DNA of 64,000 nt from Leptobrachium leishanense (Eukaryota > Chordata > Amphibia > Anura > Megophryidae), in contig CM019063.1 in the NCBI GenBank assembly GCA_009667805.1, forward strand, positions 411,160,626 through 411,224,625, read 5' to 3'. The position numbers and the translations under genes are program-made. Shown piece by piece: positions 33,300 through 45,345 of the stretch; positions within the stretch are counted from its first letter, which is position 1, and the number at the start of each line of letters is the position of its first letter. The notes beneath the pieces are model-generated. The model was not told the DNA's origin and made no database searches. It was given only the letters and a program-made list of their open reading frames with translations.

Positions 33300-35400
33300 T
33301 TACTGGGCTGGATACATCTGGTGATTGCAGCCGCCCCAGTGGGGATTAGGCGCGACACTGCTTTTTTCTGTATTATGTATACCGTTGTTGCAGTGATGAT
33401 AAATTTTGGCAATCCCAATAGGGCAAATCATAGAGTGGCAGGGGAAGCTTCCCTGATGAAACTCCCCCTACCAATCTTTGGTTGTACTGAATTTTATCGT
33501 CATTGCAACAAAGGCGATTTTCGCTGTTTGCAACAACACTAACCATCAGCATTTACTGACTGCCCTCTTAGAGTTCTATATGTTGACAAGAGATACCTTG
33601 CTGCGTAAGATGGCCAAAGATAAAAAGACTTGCACTTTAACAACTTTAAGGTTACATATTTGCTATTTACACCCGGCAATACATTGCTGCTTCTGCCCCA
33701 AGTATCATTATTACAAGCAGTTCATTATATATGCAAGATGCAGATTCGATATACCCAGTGCAATAATAGACATACACAACCATAACTATTTTATTACTAG
33801 TCTAAATAGTTTTTCCTAACATTTATAGCACAATCTGTAACTTTCAGCAGCAATGGAGTTAGTTAACCAAACCATCAGCTCTTGGGTATATTGCCAGACA
33901 ATCAATATGGACTTTATACACTCATAGGGAGAATCTGCAATACATGCACATTCTGCGTCACATATGGACCAAGGCTATATTCTTAATCTAATTTTCACTG
34001 ATATGTGCATTTTTCGATTCTTTTTCCTATGCGATTATGGTGCTGCTGAATATGTGATTAATGTTATTTTTGTACTTAGATATGTATAAAACCTATATAG
34101 TACGTAATAGTTTACAAGTCAATTGCGGACAGCAAGGAAGCTCTAATATGGAGGGACGCAGCAAAGTCCTGCAAATCCATGTAGGTCTAAGTGCAGGGAT
34201 GCAAAACGCTTACCACATGGGATGGGATGCAGGTTGAGCCTGTGCTCTTTTACTCCAGACTTCTCACACTTCAGAATAGGGCAGTTATTTTTATGTAGTA
34301 AAAAATAAAACATAAGATCAGAAATAAGCTTTCACTTACATTTTGCTCTTTATCAACCTACGGCACAGACACATTATGTTCCTTGAGGTACCAGGTTCAA
34401 AAAAAGGCAGGAGCCACTTTTTCTAGCCCATATTGTATTTGTGTGTAGAACAACAAGCACCATAACTAATCTACTTATGCTCAGAGGAATAAGTGACCAT
34501 CATGAGGTAAATCATGCACCAAAGCAAGACTCCACAAGTGGATCAGAAATGCAAACCTGCCTGGAAACTATGCAATAAAGAGACATATGACTGCCAAAGG
34601 ACTTGATTTTAGTGTTGTAGTAGAATCAGTTACCCTGTTTATAGGGTGATCTTATATCCCAAATAATTTTATATTATGACCATTATTGGTGTATCCCACA
34701 AAGGCCCTGATTCAGTACATTTAGACCATGTTGCAGAAAGTTAGTTATCACTTCCAGTGCTTGTTTTATGACAGATTTTTGCAGGTTAGAGCATTTAGTT
34801 CTCAAACCGGAGTTTGCCGGCGGCTTGGGAATATCGGCGCTCCCAGTGAAACAGAATTGGGCAATGTCTCCATCCTGGACCATTGGAAGTTTTGCTGACC
34901 AGTTTGGAAACCTGCTGGTTTAGAAGTTATTGTTACAGGTTTAGAGAGGAATACAGATTCTCGTTTATGTAACACCCATGTTCTGACACTATAGTATTAT
35001 GTTTCAGATTCTAGAACTTGTTTGCTGTCAGGGAATTTCAGTATCTCACTAGGAAATGTTTTGTTTTTAATTTTTTTTGGTGGTGAAAGGGTTTAATCGG
35101 GTCTTATGGTATTATTCTCTAAGGGATCAATCTTCTGACTGTGAATTGCTCTGTACACCCAAAGTCTTCTGTCCTACCTCACTCAGCTGCATCTCTACCC
35201 CCAGTTACATGTTGGTGTGCATGGACCACTCACAACATTACATCTGGGCCAGCAGGGTTAAATTACATTTTCTAATATACTCAACTTTACATACTGTGCA
35301 GTATTCTTGTAACGAAATCCACAAATATGAAACTCACCTGAAAATAAACGGTACTTAATCCAATATGTGTCAAGTGTCAATGATTCAACACTGAGCTTTA
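33300..35400. other. Non-coding, no recognised feature
   Basis: About 2.1 kb without a supported gene. Short frames at 33297-33819 have no family resemblance. AATAAA signals near 34304, 34574 and 35343 could serve the host 3'UTR but cannot be assigned. Confidence 0.45.
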
Positions 35401-35404
35401 ACAT

Positions 35405-35545
35405 CATTATAATTTATATAGTGCCAGTAGATTCTGCAGCGCTGTACAAGGGGGTGATACATTATAACAACACACACAGCTTTACAAGCATAATACAGTA
35501 TGATTGGGGGACCCTGTTCCCAAGGGAACTTAAAAACTAAGGGAT
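35405..35545. repeat. Dispersed repeat (gtagattctgcagcgctgta type)
   Basis: The atttatatagtgccagtaga / ttctgcagcgctgtacaagg core and the following ggggaccctgttcccaaggg block resemble 27415-27555. I believe it is a common amphibian dispersed repeat but cannot name its class. Confidence 0.45.
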
Positions 35546-36171
35546 ATATGCAAATAAAGCAGCACAACCACTCCCCTATACATGCATATACCAGTGGTTA
35601 ACCCATAAGTCACTCCCATGCACACACACAGATAATAGGTATATATGTATGCTACCCCCTGGTCGGGGATGCAGGGGAGGATCTAATAATAGTCCAAAGA
35701 TCTCAATTGGCACATGCAAAAATATAAACAAAATACAATTGCGCAAAACAATAGTGCAAGTGTGACATATACATGGAATCAATAATCAAGCAGATGGCAA
35801 CTCACATGGTCCTGAGCCTATAGTCATGAGGCTCAATAGATACGCATGGGGTCCCTCCAGAGATGACCCTTGTCCCAACAATTCCAGTCTCCAACCCATT
35901 TGGACCATATGTGGAGAAAATATATACAAGAAATAGTGCAGCTCTGTGTGACAAGTGAGCACATATAGTAGGAGAATATATCCAACTCATGTGATTTTGA
36001 GCCTGTATGCTAGACACTGGCTCGGTATGTCAACATGAGGTACCTTTGAAGTGGTAGGAGTACCAGTTACAGTTCCAGATACAAGCATTTATAAAGCGCA
36101 ACAGATTCCTGGGCAATAACCAGGATGCAGATGGTGGATAAAAGACGTGCTTTAATATGTAAGAATAATAA

Positions 36172-36205
36172 AACCAATATGCATTTAGCGCTCAGGCTTC
36201 ATCAG
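36172..36205 (-). ncRNA. Hammerhead-like motif 4, split by the solo LTR
   Basis: On the minus strand the motif begins at 38793-38788 (stem I half AACCAA), continues across the solo LTR insertion at CTGATGA (the ATCAG duplication is part of this box), and ends here with stem II, a mutated GAAA (TAAA) and the stem I half TTGGTT. A Penelope-like C-terminus lies 530 bp upstream on the same strand (39325-39486), so this may be its 3' terminal ribozyme. Confidence 0.55.
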
Positions 36206-36362
36206 TGTCAAGACCCACTGTGGAGGGTAGGGGTCTCGAGCCCAGTATGTGGTTACACAAGTGGAGCGAGGCAGGTGAGTATGGTTTCAACAGAAAAGGT
36301 TTATTAAATGAGGAAGCAGAAATAAACCAGGAAGGGGACACTGGATAAATCATAAACAGGTA

Positions 36363-37979
<1,617 letters not shown>

Positions 37980-38229
37980 TATATGAACTGACTGGTAGAT
38001 ATTCAGTGTACCCTGTCCTCTGTATTTAGTATATCACAAGAAGGGTGGACAGGACAGATACTGGACTGGAGGACCAGGAGACAGAGGGTAATGCAGAAGA
38101 GTGGTAAGATAAAGTATGGGTCGATGTCAGGCAGCTGGCAGAGGTTGGTCAAAGTCCAGATCAGAGGTCATACTCGGTTTGTCAATTGATTAGTGGATCT
38201 GAAGCAGTGTTGGGAGTCACAGATAGAGT

Positions 38230-38556
38230 CCAGCAATGAGGGGTTTCCACAGGACACAGCAATGAGGGGTTTCCACAGGACGCAGCAATGAGGGGTTTCC
38301 ACAGGACGCAGCAATGAGGGGTTTCCACAGGACGCAGCAATGAGGGGTTTCCACAGGACGCAGCAATGAGGGGTTTCCACAGGACGCAGCAATGAGGGGT
38401 TTCCACAGGACGCAGCAAGGAGGGGTTTCCACAGGATGCAGCAATGAGGGGTTTCCACAGCACGCAGCAATGAGGGGTTTCCACAGGACGCAGCAATGAG
38501 GGGTTTCCACAGGACGCAGCAATGAGGGGTGCCACAGGATACAGCAATGAGGTGGT
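38230..38556. repeat. 26-bp minisatellite in the solo LTR
   Basis: About 12 copies of a 26-bp unit (gcaatgaggggtttccacag plus 6 bases) with few differences. Open frames in all three minus-strand frames here are an effect of the repeat. Confidence 0.95.
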
Positions 38557-38787
38557 TGTCACAGGATAGAGTGGGACTTCCAAAGAAGATGCAGAAGCCC
38601 TGAGCTAAGCATTGGATCTGGTTAAATAGCAGTCCAGGCCCAGCCCACATCTGAGGCTGGAAAGGTGAGGGAAGACACTGGTCTGGATTCCAAAGTCCTT
38701 GGACACTAGACCAGGCAGTGGTAAAACCTGGTCCGGAGCTTCACTTGGTCTTTTTCTTGCGCTGTCGGCGAGGAGCCTGACAATCAG

Positions 38788-39324
38788 TTGGTTCTACCCG
38801 TACTCAGAATGTCCATCAATATAATATACAGCTTAAACCCCGATAACTGTGGTGTGTAATTAGCCCTGTTTTCGCTAACCAGAGTCCATGCGTTCTTGTC
38901 CCACCTCCGGGGCTCTCTCCTGACATCAGAGTCGCCATGCCAGATGTCCAACTCTCCATACTCCAGCTCCTCTCGACACATGCGTACATCCCATGTCTCG
39001 CGGTTCCTTTGTCGCTTCGCAATGACATCCATATGTAAACTGTATATTGGCTTCTTATTTTTCTAACTTCTGGGTCATACGTAGTCTAAATGTCCACATT
39101 AATCATAGACCCAATACGAGTAATGCTACAAGAAAAAAAGGGGGGCACATGTACCCATATACACCCCACAGAAAACACACAAATATTATATTAAAAAACA
39201 GCAAGAATAAAAAATAATAATGCATATATAATATCTCTGATTGTCATAAGTTGACAATAAAAAGCTAAGAGAAACGTAATAAAATGATAATAAGATACAC
39301 TAGTAATATTCCATATGCGATATC
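38788..39324 (-). other. Probable 3' non-coding part of a Penelope-like element
   Basis: It lies between the split hammerhead-like motif and the Penelope-like stop codon on the minus strand. No frame is supported. Confidence 0.35.
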
Positions 39325-39486
39325 CTATAGGAAATGGCAAATTTTACAATCACTATTGAGTCCATGAGGGGCCATGGTACCAAATTCAAAGATAGATCTC
39401 ATCTCCTCTGTAACCAATTTGAGACCTAAGACTCCCCCTCTCCAATCCTTTTTAATTTTTTTTAAAACAGAATTCAAGACCTCTTG
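39325..39486 (-). pseudogene. Penelope-like element, C-terminal end of the polyprotein
   Basis: On the minus strand a frame reads KKDWRGGVLGLKLVTEEM, then IFEFGTMAPHGLN, and ends CHFL-stop at 39325. The tail pattern (aromatic-x-x-Leu/Thr-x-x-Pro-x-Gly-Leu-Asn, then a final Phe-Leu) fits the end of the GIY-YIG endonuclease region of Penelope-like retroelements. Upstream sequence is not recognisable, so only about 54 codons remain. The assignment is by remembered family pattern. Confidence 0.45.
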
Positions 39487-39601
39487 GTCCATAATTCAAG
39501 ACCCTCTGGGTCCTACAATAAAACATGACTTCAAATCACGTTTAAGCACAAAATGAGCTGAGCACACAGGGGTGACATTTCTCAGCAGTGAAAGGGTTAA
39601 G
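39487..39601. mobile_element. Fragment of the agtgaaagggTTAA family
   Basis: The block acaataaaacatgacttcaa through atcacgtttaagcac matches 54115-54160, and the fragment ends gcagtgaaaggg at TTAA (about 39598-39601). Confidence 0.5.
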
Positions 39602-40321
39602 GGTCGCACCGCCGCCTCCTTCCTCACAGTGCTTCTCCGTGGCAGCGCTGGGAGGAATTGATTGTGTAATATATCACCTCCTCCCAGGTTTGCATGGCAG
39701 CCAGACAGGAGGAAAGAGTGGGTCTTTGCTTGATCCAGGGTACGCCCCTCACGACTGGGACAGTCCAGGGAGAGGGGGCATTGAGAATGGAGGTGGGGTA
39801 TGAACCGTGAAAAGGAGCATGCAGGATGGGGGTGAACAGGGAGAGGGGCCATCATGGAGGGTTAAAATGAACAGTGAAAGGGGGCACTATGGGAAGACTT
39901 GCCCCCGGGTGCCTCATGATGTTGCTATGCCTCTGGCATGAAGTGCCTTCTCTCTAGTAACCCATCTTTTATAAGGACTGTATCTCGGCTGGCTTTGTCT
40001 TTTCAGTCACTAAATGCTGTGCAAGTTATACAGTGTAACAAGAAAAAAAGGTGTAATCTGCGCTCATTCCCATTACACCGTGTGAAACAAAACACAATTA
40101 GAGGCTTTGGTTTCTTTTAATGGCCTACAACGTCACGGCACCTCTAATGAGGGTGAGTCCTATCCAAAAATGAAACCACAGGCTGCTGTGTATTTGTGAC
40201 ATGCGGTGAGGTCAGTGGCTGGTGAGGCACTGGCTAGTATCAGAGCCAGATATACACAGGGTTACCTCTACTCCACCCAGCCGGTATAAACGGTGCTCTA
40301 TAACCCTGTCCCTAATCACAT

Positions 40322-40402
40322 TGTCACATATACATATATATACACATTACACACACACAAACACATACAGTATATACACATATATATATATATATACATA
40401 TA
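40322..40402. repeat. TA/CA microsatellite
   Basis: Alternating ta, ca and ac dinucleotides, with the longest pure TA run around 40380-40395. Confidence 0.9.
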
Positions 40403-40587
40403 CAGTCAGGTCCAGAAATATTGGGACATTGACACAATTCTAACATCTTTGGCTCTATACACCACCACAATGGAGTTGGATTGAAACAAACTGAGAAAAC
40501 AACCAGGAATCAACATAGAAAGGCCAGTATAGAGATCCTTAGAGTGGTCTCGTACAGCAAAGAAAAGGCTGATAAGTGAAGTCAATA
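40403..40587. mobile_element. Mariner-type MITE, truncated copy
   Basis: It starts CAGTCAGGTCCAGAAATATT after TA and matches the left half of 49668-49906 for about 90 bp. The right end is not present before the LINE duplication at 40588. Confidence 0.7.
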
Positions 40588-40600
40588 GAAAATAATCCTG

Positions 40601-42467
40601 GGGGGGCGTGTCTGGACCTCGAGGAGAGCGGCCGCATCTCTCTGTGCTCTGCCCTGCTTCACCGGATTCCCGGTACATATATCCTTCCTGCTACAAGGCA
40701 CAAGGCGCCCTCTCCTCGTAGGGATTGTTTGGGGCCCCGGGACTTCATAGGTGCAGTTTGAAGGCCACAGCTGCGACTAGTGAAGTTCGGAGTGTGCTTT
40801 CTCCCCTGCAGCCTACACCTTCCAGCAGCCATCTAGAGGCCTATACGACCATGGCTGTGTCAGATGTCCCAGGCCCGGCAGTGATGGGGAAAAAAGGCAT
40901 GAGGGAGGTGGAAGACGGAGACCCTCATTTCCCAGACATCCGGCAGTCACTGGGCATAACTCGGACCTGTGGAGAGACATTTCGGCAAGGAGAGGCACCT
41001 ACCTGCTTGGAGCCCCCGGAGGAAACCTCACACTCTGCATCTTCTCTCCCAGCTGCGGTCCGAGATGATGGATTGCTGCAGAGCACTGCGCAGCTGTTGA
41101 CGGAGGCGGCTCTCCGATGGGTCATGGAGGAATTTCATAGCCTTTGGCGACGAGACTTGCAAGAGGTATGCTCTACTGTTGAAATCCTTCAGGCTAGGAT
41201 CTAGGTGGTTGATACCTGAGTTTCAGAGGCAGAGAAAGCGCAGACGGCGACGGATGCTCGAGTTGCGGACCTTCAACGCCAGGCTGTTCGGCTTGGATCT
41301 GCGGTGATGGCTCTTGAGTCCAGACACAGACGGCGTAACCTACTGCTCAGGGGTATACCTGAAAATGTTTCTGGTGAGGAGTTCCTTCGCTATACCGAGG
41401 GCCTGGTTACACACCTCCTGCCAACCTCTGAGAACTTGGATGGCCCACTGGTGCTGTCGGCTACCCGCCTCCTGAAAGTGACTACTGCCCCAGCCGAGGC
41501 CCCCCGAGATGTCCTTCTGATGGCACGGGACGGGTTGACACAGTCCCGGATTCTGGCGGCGGTTGGCCCCACTTTGAGTCACCTATGCCTCCAGTGCCCT
41601 CACGGTCTTTCGAGACCTGCCTTTTCTGATGCTGGTAGCCCGTTGATGTTATAAGGAGATCACCACTTTGCTTCGCCATCATGGTGTCAGATATCAATGG
41701 GGATCTTCGGGCTCCCTTCGTGTATCCTCCGCTGGTGGGACCCTCACAGCAACGACCTTGGATGAAGCGCAAGCTCTTTTGTCCGGGCTGGGACTTGTAG
41801 CTGAGCCACTGGTGTCTGGAGACCAACCACAGGACCCCGGTTGATTGCTGAGTTTCTCCAGATCATTTCTCTCCAATTGTTTCCCCTGATGAGTAGCCCT
41901 CTGCCACTTTTTATGTGACTCTTTTTATTTTTTACTGATGGACTTTACCTGCGGTTCCCCATGGCCATTCTCACCGTACACCCCTCTCCCTTCCCTCCCT
42001 TATCACAGTCTTACCCCCCTGTTTTATGACTCCCAGAGCATTCGGGTCTTTTCCGTATCCCCCCTTTTTTTTTTCTTAATGGGACACAGGGTAGTAACTT
42101 AGGTGAGCCATTAGGACAGCTACGTAGGCTCTGAGCGTCCTCCTGGCCCCAGGTCTACCAGTCCAGTGGCCTCTACCATGGCCCCCAGGTCTCTTCGGGT
42201 AGCCAGGGCGAGCCGGGTATGCCACAATACTTGGGCAGTCCCACCTGTGTCCTTATTCCCTCTCTCCTTTTTTTTCCCTCCCCCTGGATTGGTTCGCCCG
42301 AATTGTGCTTGCTTAGACACATTCTTCCTTCAATACCTACCTATTCCTTTTCGCTGTGTATATTTATGTGCTTTTCTCTGCTTGGACCTGTATGGGCATT
42401 ATTTCATGGTTGATACTATCTTCTGTAAGCACGTTTTCAAAATAAAATTTTTAAATGAAAAAAAAAA
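40601..42467 (+). mobile_element. Half-L1: LINE-like element with ORF1 relic and no ORF2
   Basis: The duplications GAAAATAATCCTG (40588-40600) and GAAAATCATCCTG (42468-42480) differ by one base and bound a 1867-bp element with a G-rich start, an L1-type ORF1 relic and an A-rich 3' end after aataaaattt. ORF2 is wholly absent, while the 5' and 3' ends are present. It must have been moved by an autonomous partner. Confidence 0.75.
40851..41838 (+). pseudogene. L1/Tx1-type ORF1 relic
   Basis: From ATG 40851 the frame runs to a TAG at 41202 and a TGA at 41214, then continues in the same frame through a coiled-coil-like segment and MALESRHRRRNLLLRGIPEN, the entry to the L1 ORF1 RNA-recognition fold. 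A frameshift occurs before 41654. The last part (GGTLTATTLDEAQALLSGLG) resembles the L1 ORF1 C-terminal domain. ORF1 proteins bind the element RNA. This copy is dead because of two stops and a frameshift. Confidence 0.65.
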
Positions 42468-42533
42468 GAAAATCATCCTGCCCATAGGATCATAGATTAC
42501 AATAGAAAACAGACAAACATCACATATTAAAAT

Positions 42534-42570
42534 GCTCGACGCATTTCGCCAATAGGGCGTCCTCAGGAGC
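42534..42570 (-). ncRNA. Hammerhead-like motif 5
   Basis: On the minus strand stem I halves GCTC and GAGC enclose CTGAGGA, an extra C, stem II GCC/GGC with loop CTATT, GAAA, and TGCGTC. All core boxes are intact. It faces motif 6 across a palindrome. Confidence 0.65.
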
Positions 42571-42626
42571 AAAAATAGATGCTGCTAGAAGCATGTCTTG
42601 TCTTGCTCCTAGCAGCATCTATTTTT

Positions 42627-42664
42627 GATCCTGAGGACACCCTAGTGGCGAAACGCGTCGTGCA
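42627..42664 (+). ncRNA. Hammerhead-like motif 6
   Basis: On the plus strand CTGAGGA, stem II ACC/GGC (one mismatch), GAAA and the palindromic stem III ACGCGT followed by C are present. Stem I pairing is weak (GATC against GTGC). Confidence 0.5.
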
Positions 42665-43105
42665 TTTTAGAGGATTCCCTCTGCGGCTGGGAAGCCCGAC
42701 CTGAGTTTAGCGGCTGATTGAGGGGTGATCTCGGGGGCGCTCCCCTTCAGAACTCACCCCACAGTGGCACCATGTACTCAGGGCCCTTCTGCCCAAAAAG
42801 CACTCTTGTGGCATGTACAGGGGCTGAGTGGTGCGGGTGTAAGGCATGTCAGCTGTGCTAGGTCTCGGCCAGTGGCAGCTGTATCAGGGTTGCGCTGGGC
42901 AGATAAACCACGATGGCTGGGCAAGACAGAGGTGGCAAAAAACTTAAACATCAGGGTCATACAAGCACAAATTGTAGAAACTAATTATACACTTGGGTGA
43001 ACGAAAACTGGGAAATTTGTGTGGTATTCAATTGTGAGGGATTACAGGTGCGTTTGGTGCGGGGAATTGCGAGGGGAAACACAATACACACAGGGATCAT
43101 ACAGA
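42665..43105. other. Non-coding, no recognised feature
   Basis: Nothing supportable was found here. Confidence 0.5.
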
Positions 43106-43218
43106 CATTTTTTTTAGAAAGTATTTTACCAGGAAGGATACATTGAGATTTCTCTCGTTTTCAAGTATGTCCTGGGTGGCGAGTATGTACCGTTAGGTGT
43201 CTTGCCCAAGGACACTTA
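43106..43218. repeat. Dispersed repeat, left half, target of the Harbinger
   Basis: The sequence ttaccaggaaggatacattg to aaggacactta is nearly identical to 54935-55030, which continues without interruption. The right half resumes at 47997. Confidence 0.85.
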
Positions 43219-43789
43219 GGCCGGGGGCACACTAGACGTTAACTTTTGCGCACTAACGCGCGTTACCGGCGTGCGTCACTGCATATAGTTAACGCCGATA
43301 GAGCAGAACACATGCTAACGCGCGCTGCGCATAACGCGCGCTGAGGGACGTGCGTTCATGGAAACACCTAGCTTGTGCGCTAGGATGGACGCGACGTTGG
43401 CGTGTCAAATACATCGCGCATGCGCACAACGCACAACGGCCGCGTGCGAACGTCAAATGAACGCACCTGCGCACTAGCAGCGGTGACAGAGGGAGAGAAG
43501 TGTGAAAAAAGCTGTGGTTGTTTCTTGCCTGTTTTCTGCTGCTTCTTGGCTGTTGTTGGTTAACATGGATGTGGAGCTACTCATTGCAGCTGTGCAAGAG
43601 CACCCCGTGTTGTGGGACACCGCACACGTGGACTATAAAGATTAGGGTTGCACCGATACCGATACTAGTATCGATATCGGTGCCGATACCGGGTACTGCA
43701 GGAGTACTTGGTACTCGTGCAGTACCCCCGATAATTTTTTCCGATACCGGAAGCCGGCATTGAGCCGGCTTGCCGGTATCCGAGGGGCT

Positions 43790-44250
43790 GCGGCGGCTGT
43801 CCGAATGCTCTATCGGCATTCGGACAGGCCCTGCAGCTCCTCTCCTAACTTGGTTTATACTTACCTTCCTTCCTTCAGCGCCGCCGGTAAAGTCTTCGCA
43901 CGCGCGCGCTCCTTGGAAGGTCCCCAGCCGTGACCATGTGATCGAGGCTGGGGTCCTTCCAACGAGCGCACGCGCGGAAACTTTCCCGGCGTCGCTGAAG
44001 GAAGGTGGTAAGTATAAACAAAGTGAGCAGCTGCAGGGCCTGTCTGAATGCCGATAAAGCATTCAGACAGGCCCTGCAGCTGCTCTCCGCTCATACTTAT
44101 CTTCCTTCAGCGACGCCGGGAAAGTTTCCCCGTGTGCGCTCGTTGGAAGGACCCCAGCCTCGATCACATGGTCCCACGTGGTCGCGGCTGGGGACCTTCC
44201 AAGGAGAGCGCGCGCGAAGACTTTCCCGGCGTCGCTGAAGGAAGGTAAGT
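43790..44250. repeat. Two long hairpins inside the hAT-like insert
   Basis: Pairs of ccttccttcagcg / cgctgaaggaagg and of ggaaggtccccagc / gctggggaccttcc flank 43860-44015 and again 44095-44247. Shorter palindromes of gaatgc...gcattcggacaggccctgcag lie at 43797-43845 and 44030-44085. The whole block is one unit repeated twice with high GC. Confidence 0.8.
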
Positions 44251-44259
44251 ATGAGCAGA

Positions 44260-45015
44260 GAGTGGGTGGCACATCCATGAGCAAGGGGGGGCATATCCAT
44301 GAGCAGGGGGGCATATCCATGAGCAAGGGGGGCATATCCATGAGCAGGGGGGCATATCCATGAGCAGGGGGCATTATCCATGAGCAGGGGGCATTATCCA
44401 TGAGCAGGGGGGCATTATCCATGAGCAGGGGGGCGTTATCCATGAGCAGGGGGCATTATCCATGAGCAGGGGGGCACATCCATGAGCAGGGGGCATTATC
44501 CATGAGCAGGGGGCATTATCCATGAGCAGGGGGGCATTATCCATGAGCAGGGGGGCACATCCATGAGCAGGGGGGCATTATCCATGAGCAGGGGGGCATT
44601 ATCCATGAGCAGGGGGGCATATCCATGAGCAGGGGGGCATATCCATGAGCAGGGGGGGCAATTATCCATGAGCAGGGGGGCATTATCCATGAGCAGGGGG
44701 GCACATCCATGAGCAGGGGGCATTATCCATGAGCAGGGGGGCATTATCCATGAGCAGGGCGGCATATCCATGAGCAGGGGGGCATTATCCATGAGCAGGG
44801 GGGCATTATCCATGAGCAGGGGGGCAGTATCCAGGAGCTGGGGGGCAGGATATCCATGAGCAGGGGGCAGGATATCCATGAGCTGGGGGGCAATTATCCA
44901 TGAGCTGGGGGGCAATTATCCATGAGCTGGGGGGCAATTATCCATGAGCTGGGGGGCAGGATATCCATGAGCTGGGGGGGCAGGATATCCATGAGCTGGG
45001 GCAATATCCATGAGA
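44260..45015. repeat. 20-23-bp minisatellite (atccatgagcaggggggcat)
   Basis: About 35 copies of a G-rich unit of 20-23 bp varying in the length of the G-run. Open frames across it on the minus strand are artefacts. The G-runs suggest slippage or quadruplex potential. Confidence 0.95.
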
Positions 45016-45345
45016 CCTGGGGGCTTTATAGAAGGTCTGTTCTTCTTGGAAAGCGTCACATGACATAAAATAAAAGTATCGGTAATTGGTATCGGTGAGT
45101 ACTTGAACAAAAGTATCTGTACTCGTACTCGGTCTTAAAAAAGTGGTATCGGTGCATCCCTAAAAGATAAAAATAAAAAGGCAAAGGCATGGAGTATCGT
45201 TTGCAAGGCGGCTTTCCCAGACTTTGAGACCTCGACGAACCCCGAAAAAAGGATTAAAAGTATGTACCTTGTAATATTTTTTTATTTGTTTAACAGAAGT
45301 GGGTGAAAAATTTACGTACAAACAGTGAGAACAAAGTTTGACATT

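Larger units (their letters stand above)
42534..42664. mobile_element. Short foldback holding two facing hammerhead-like motifs
   Basis: The element is a 131-bp inverted repeat. The arm gcaaaaatagatgctgctag is mirrored by ctagcagcatctatttttga around the centre aagcatgtcttgtcttgctc. Each arm ends in one motif. Confidence 0.8.
43643..45162. mobile_element. hAT-like element inserted in the MADF exon
   Basis: Ends TAGGGTTGCACCGATACC and its complement (one mismatch: ggtatcggtgcatcccta). The direct repeat AAAGAT lies at 43637-43642 and 45163-45168; six bases fit some hAT groups. The interior consists of hairpins (43790-44250) and a minisatellite (44260-45015), with no transposase. Confidence 0.75.

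Noticed and set aside
38168..38650. Long open frames on the minus strand in all three frames
   Set aside because: They are a by-product of a stop-free 26-bp minisatellite; no protein family is recognisable.
38230..45015. Tandem repeats considered as CRISPR arrays
   Set aside because: Units are contiguous without unique spacers, and the DNA is vertebrate.
44063..45110. Minus-strand frames with repeated Pro-Leu-Leu-Met-Asp units
   Set aside because: Translation of the G-rich minisatellite; no start context or homology.
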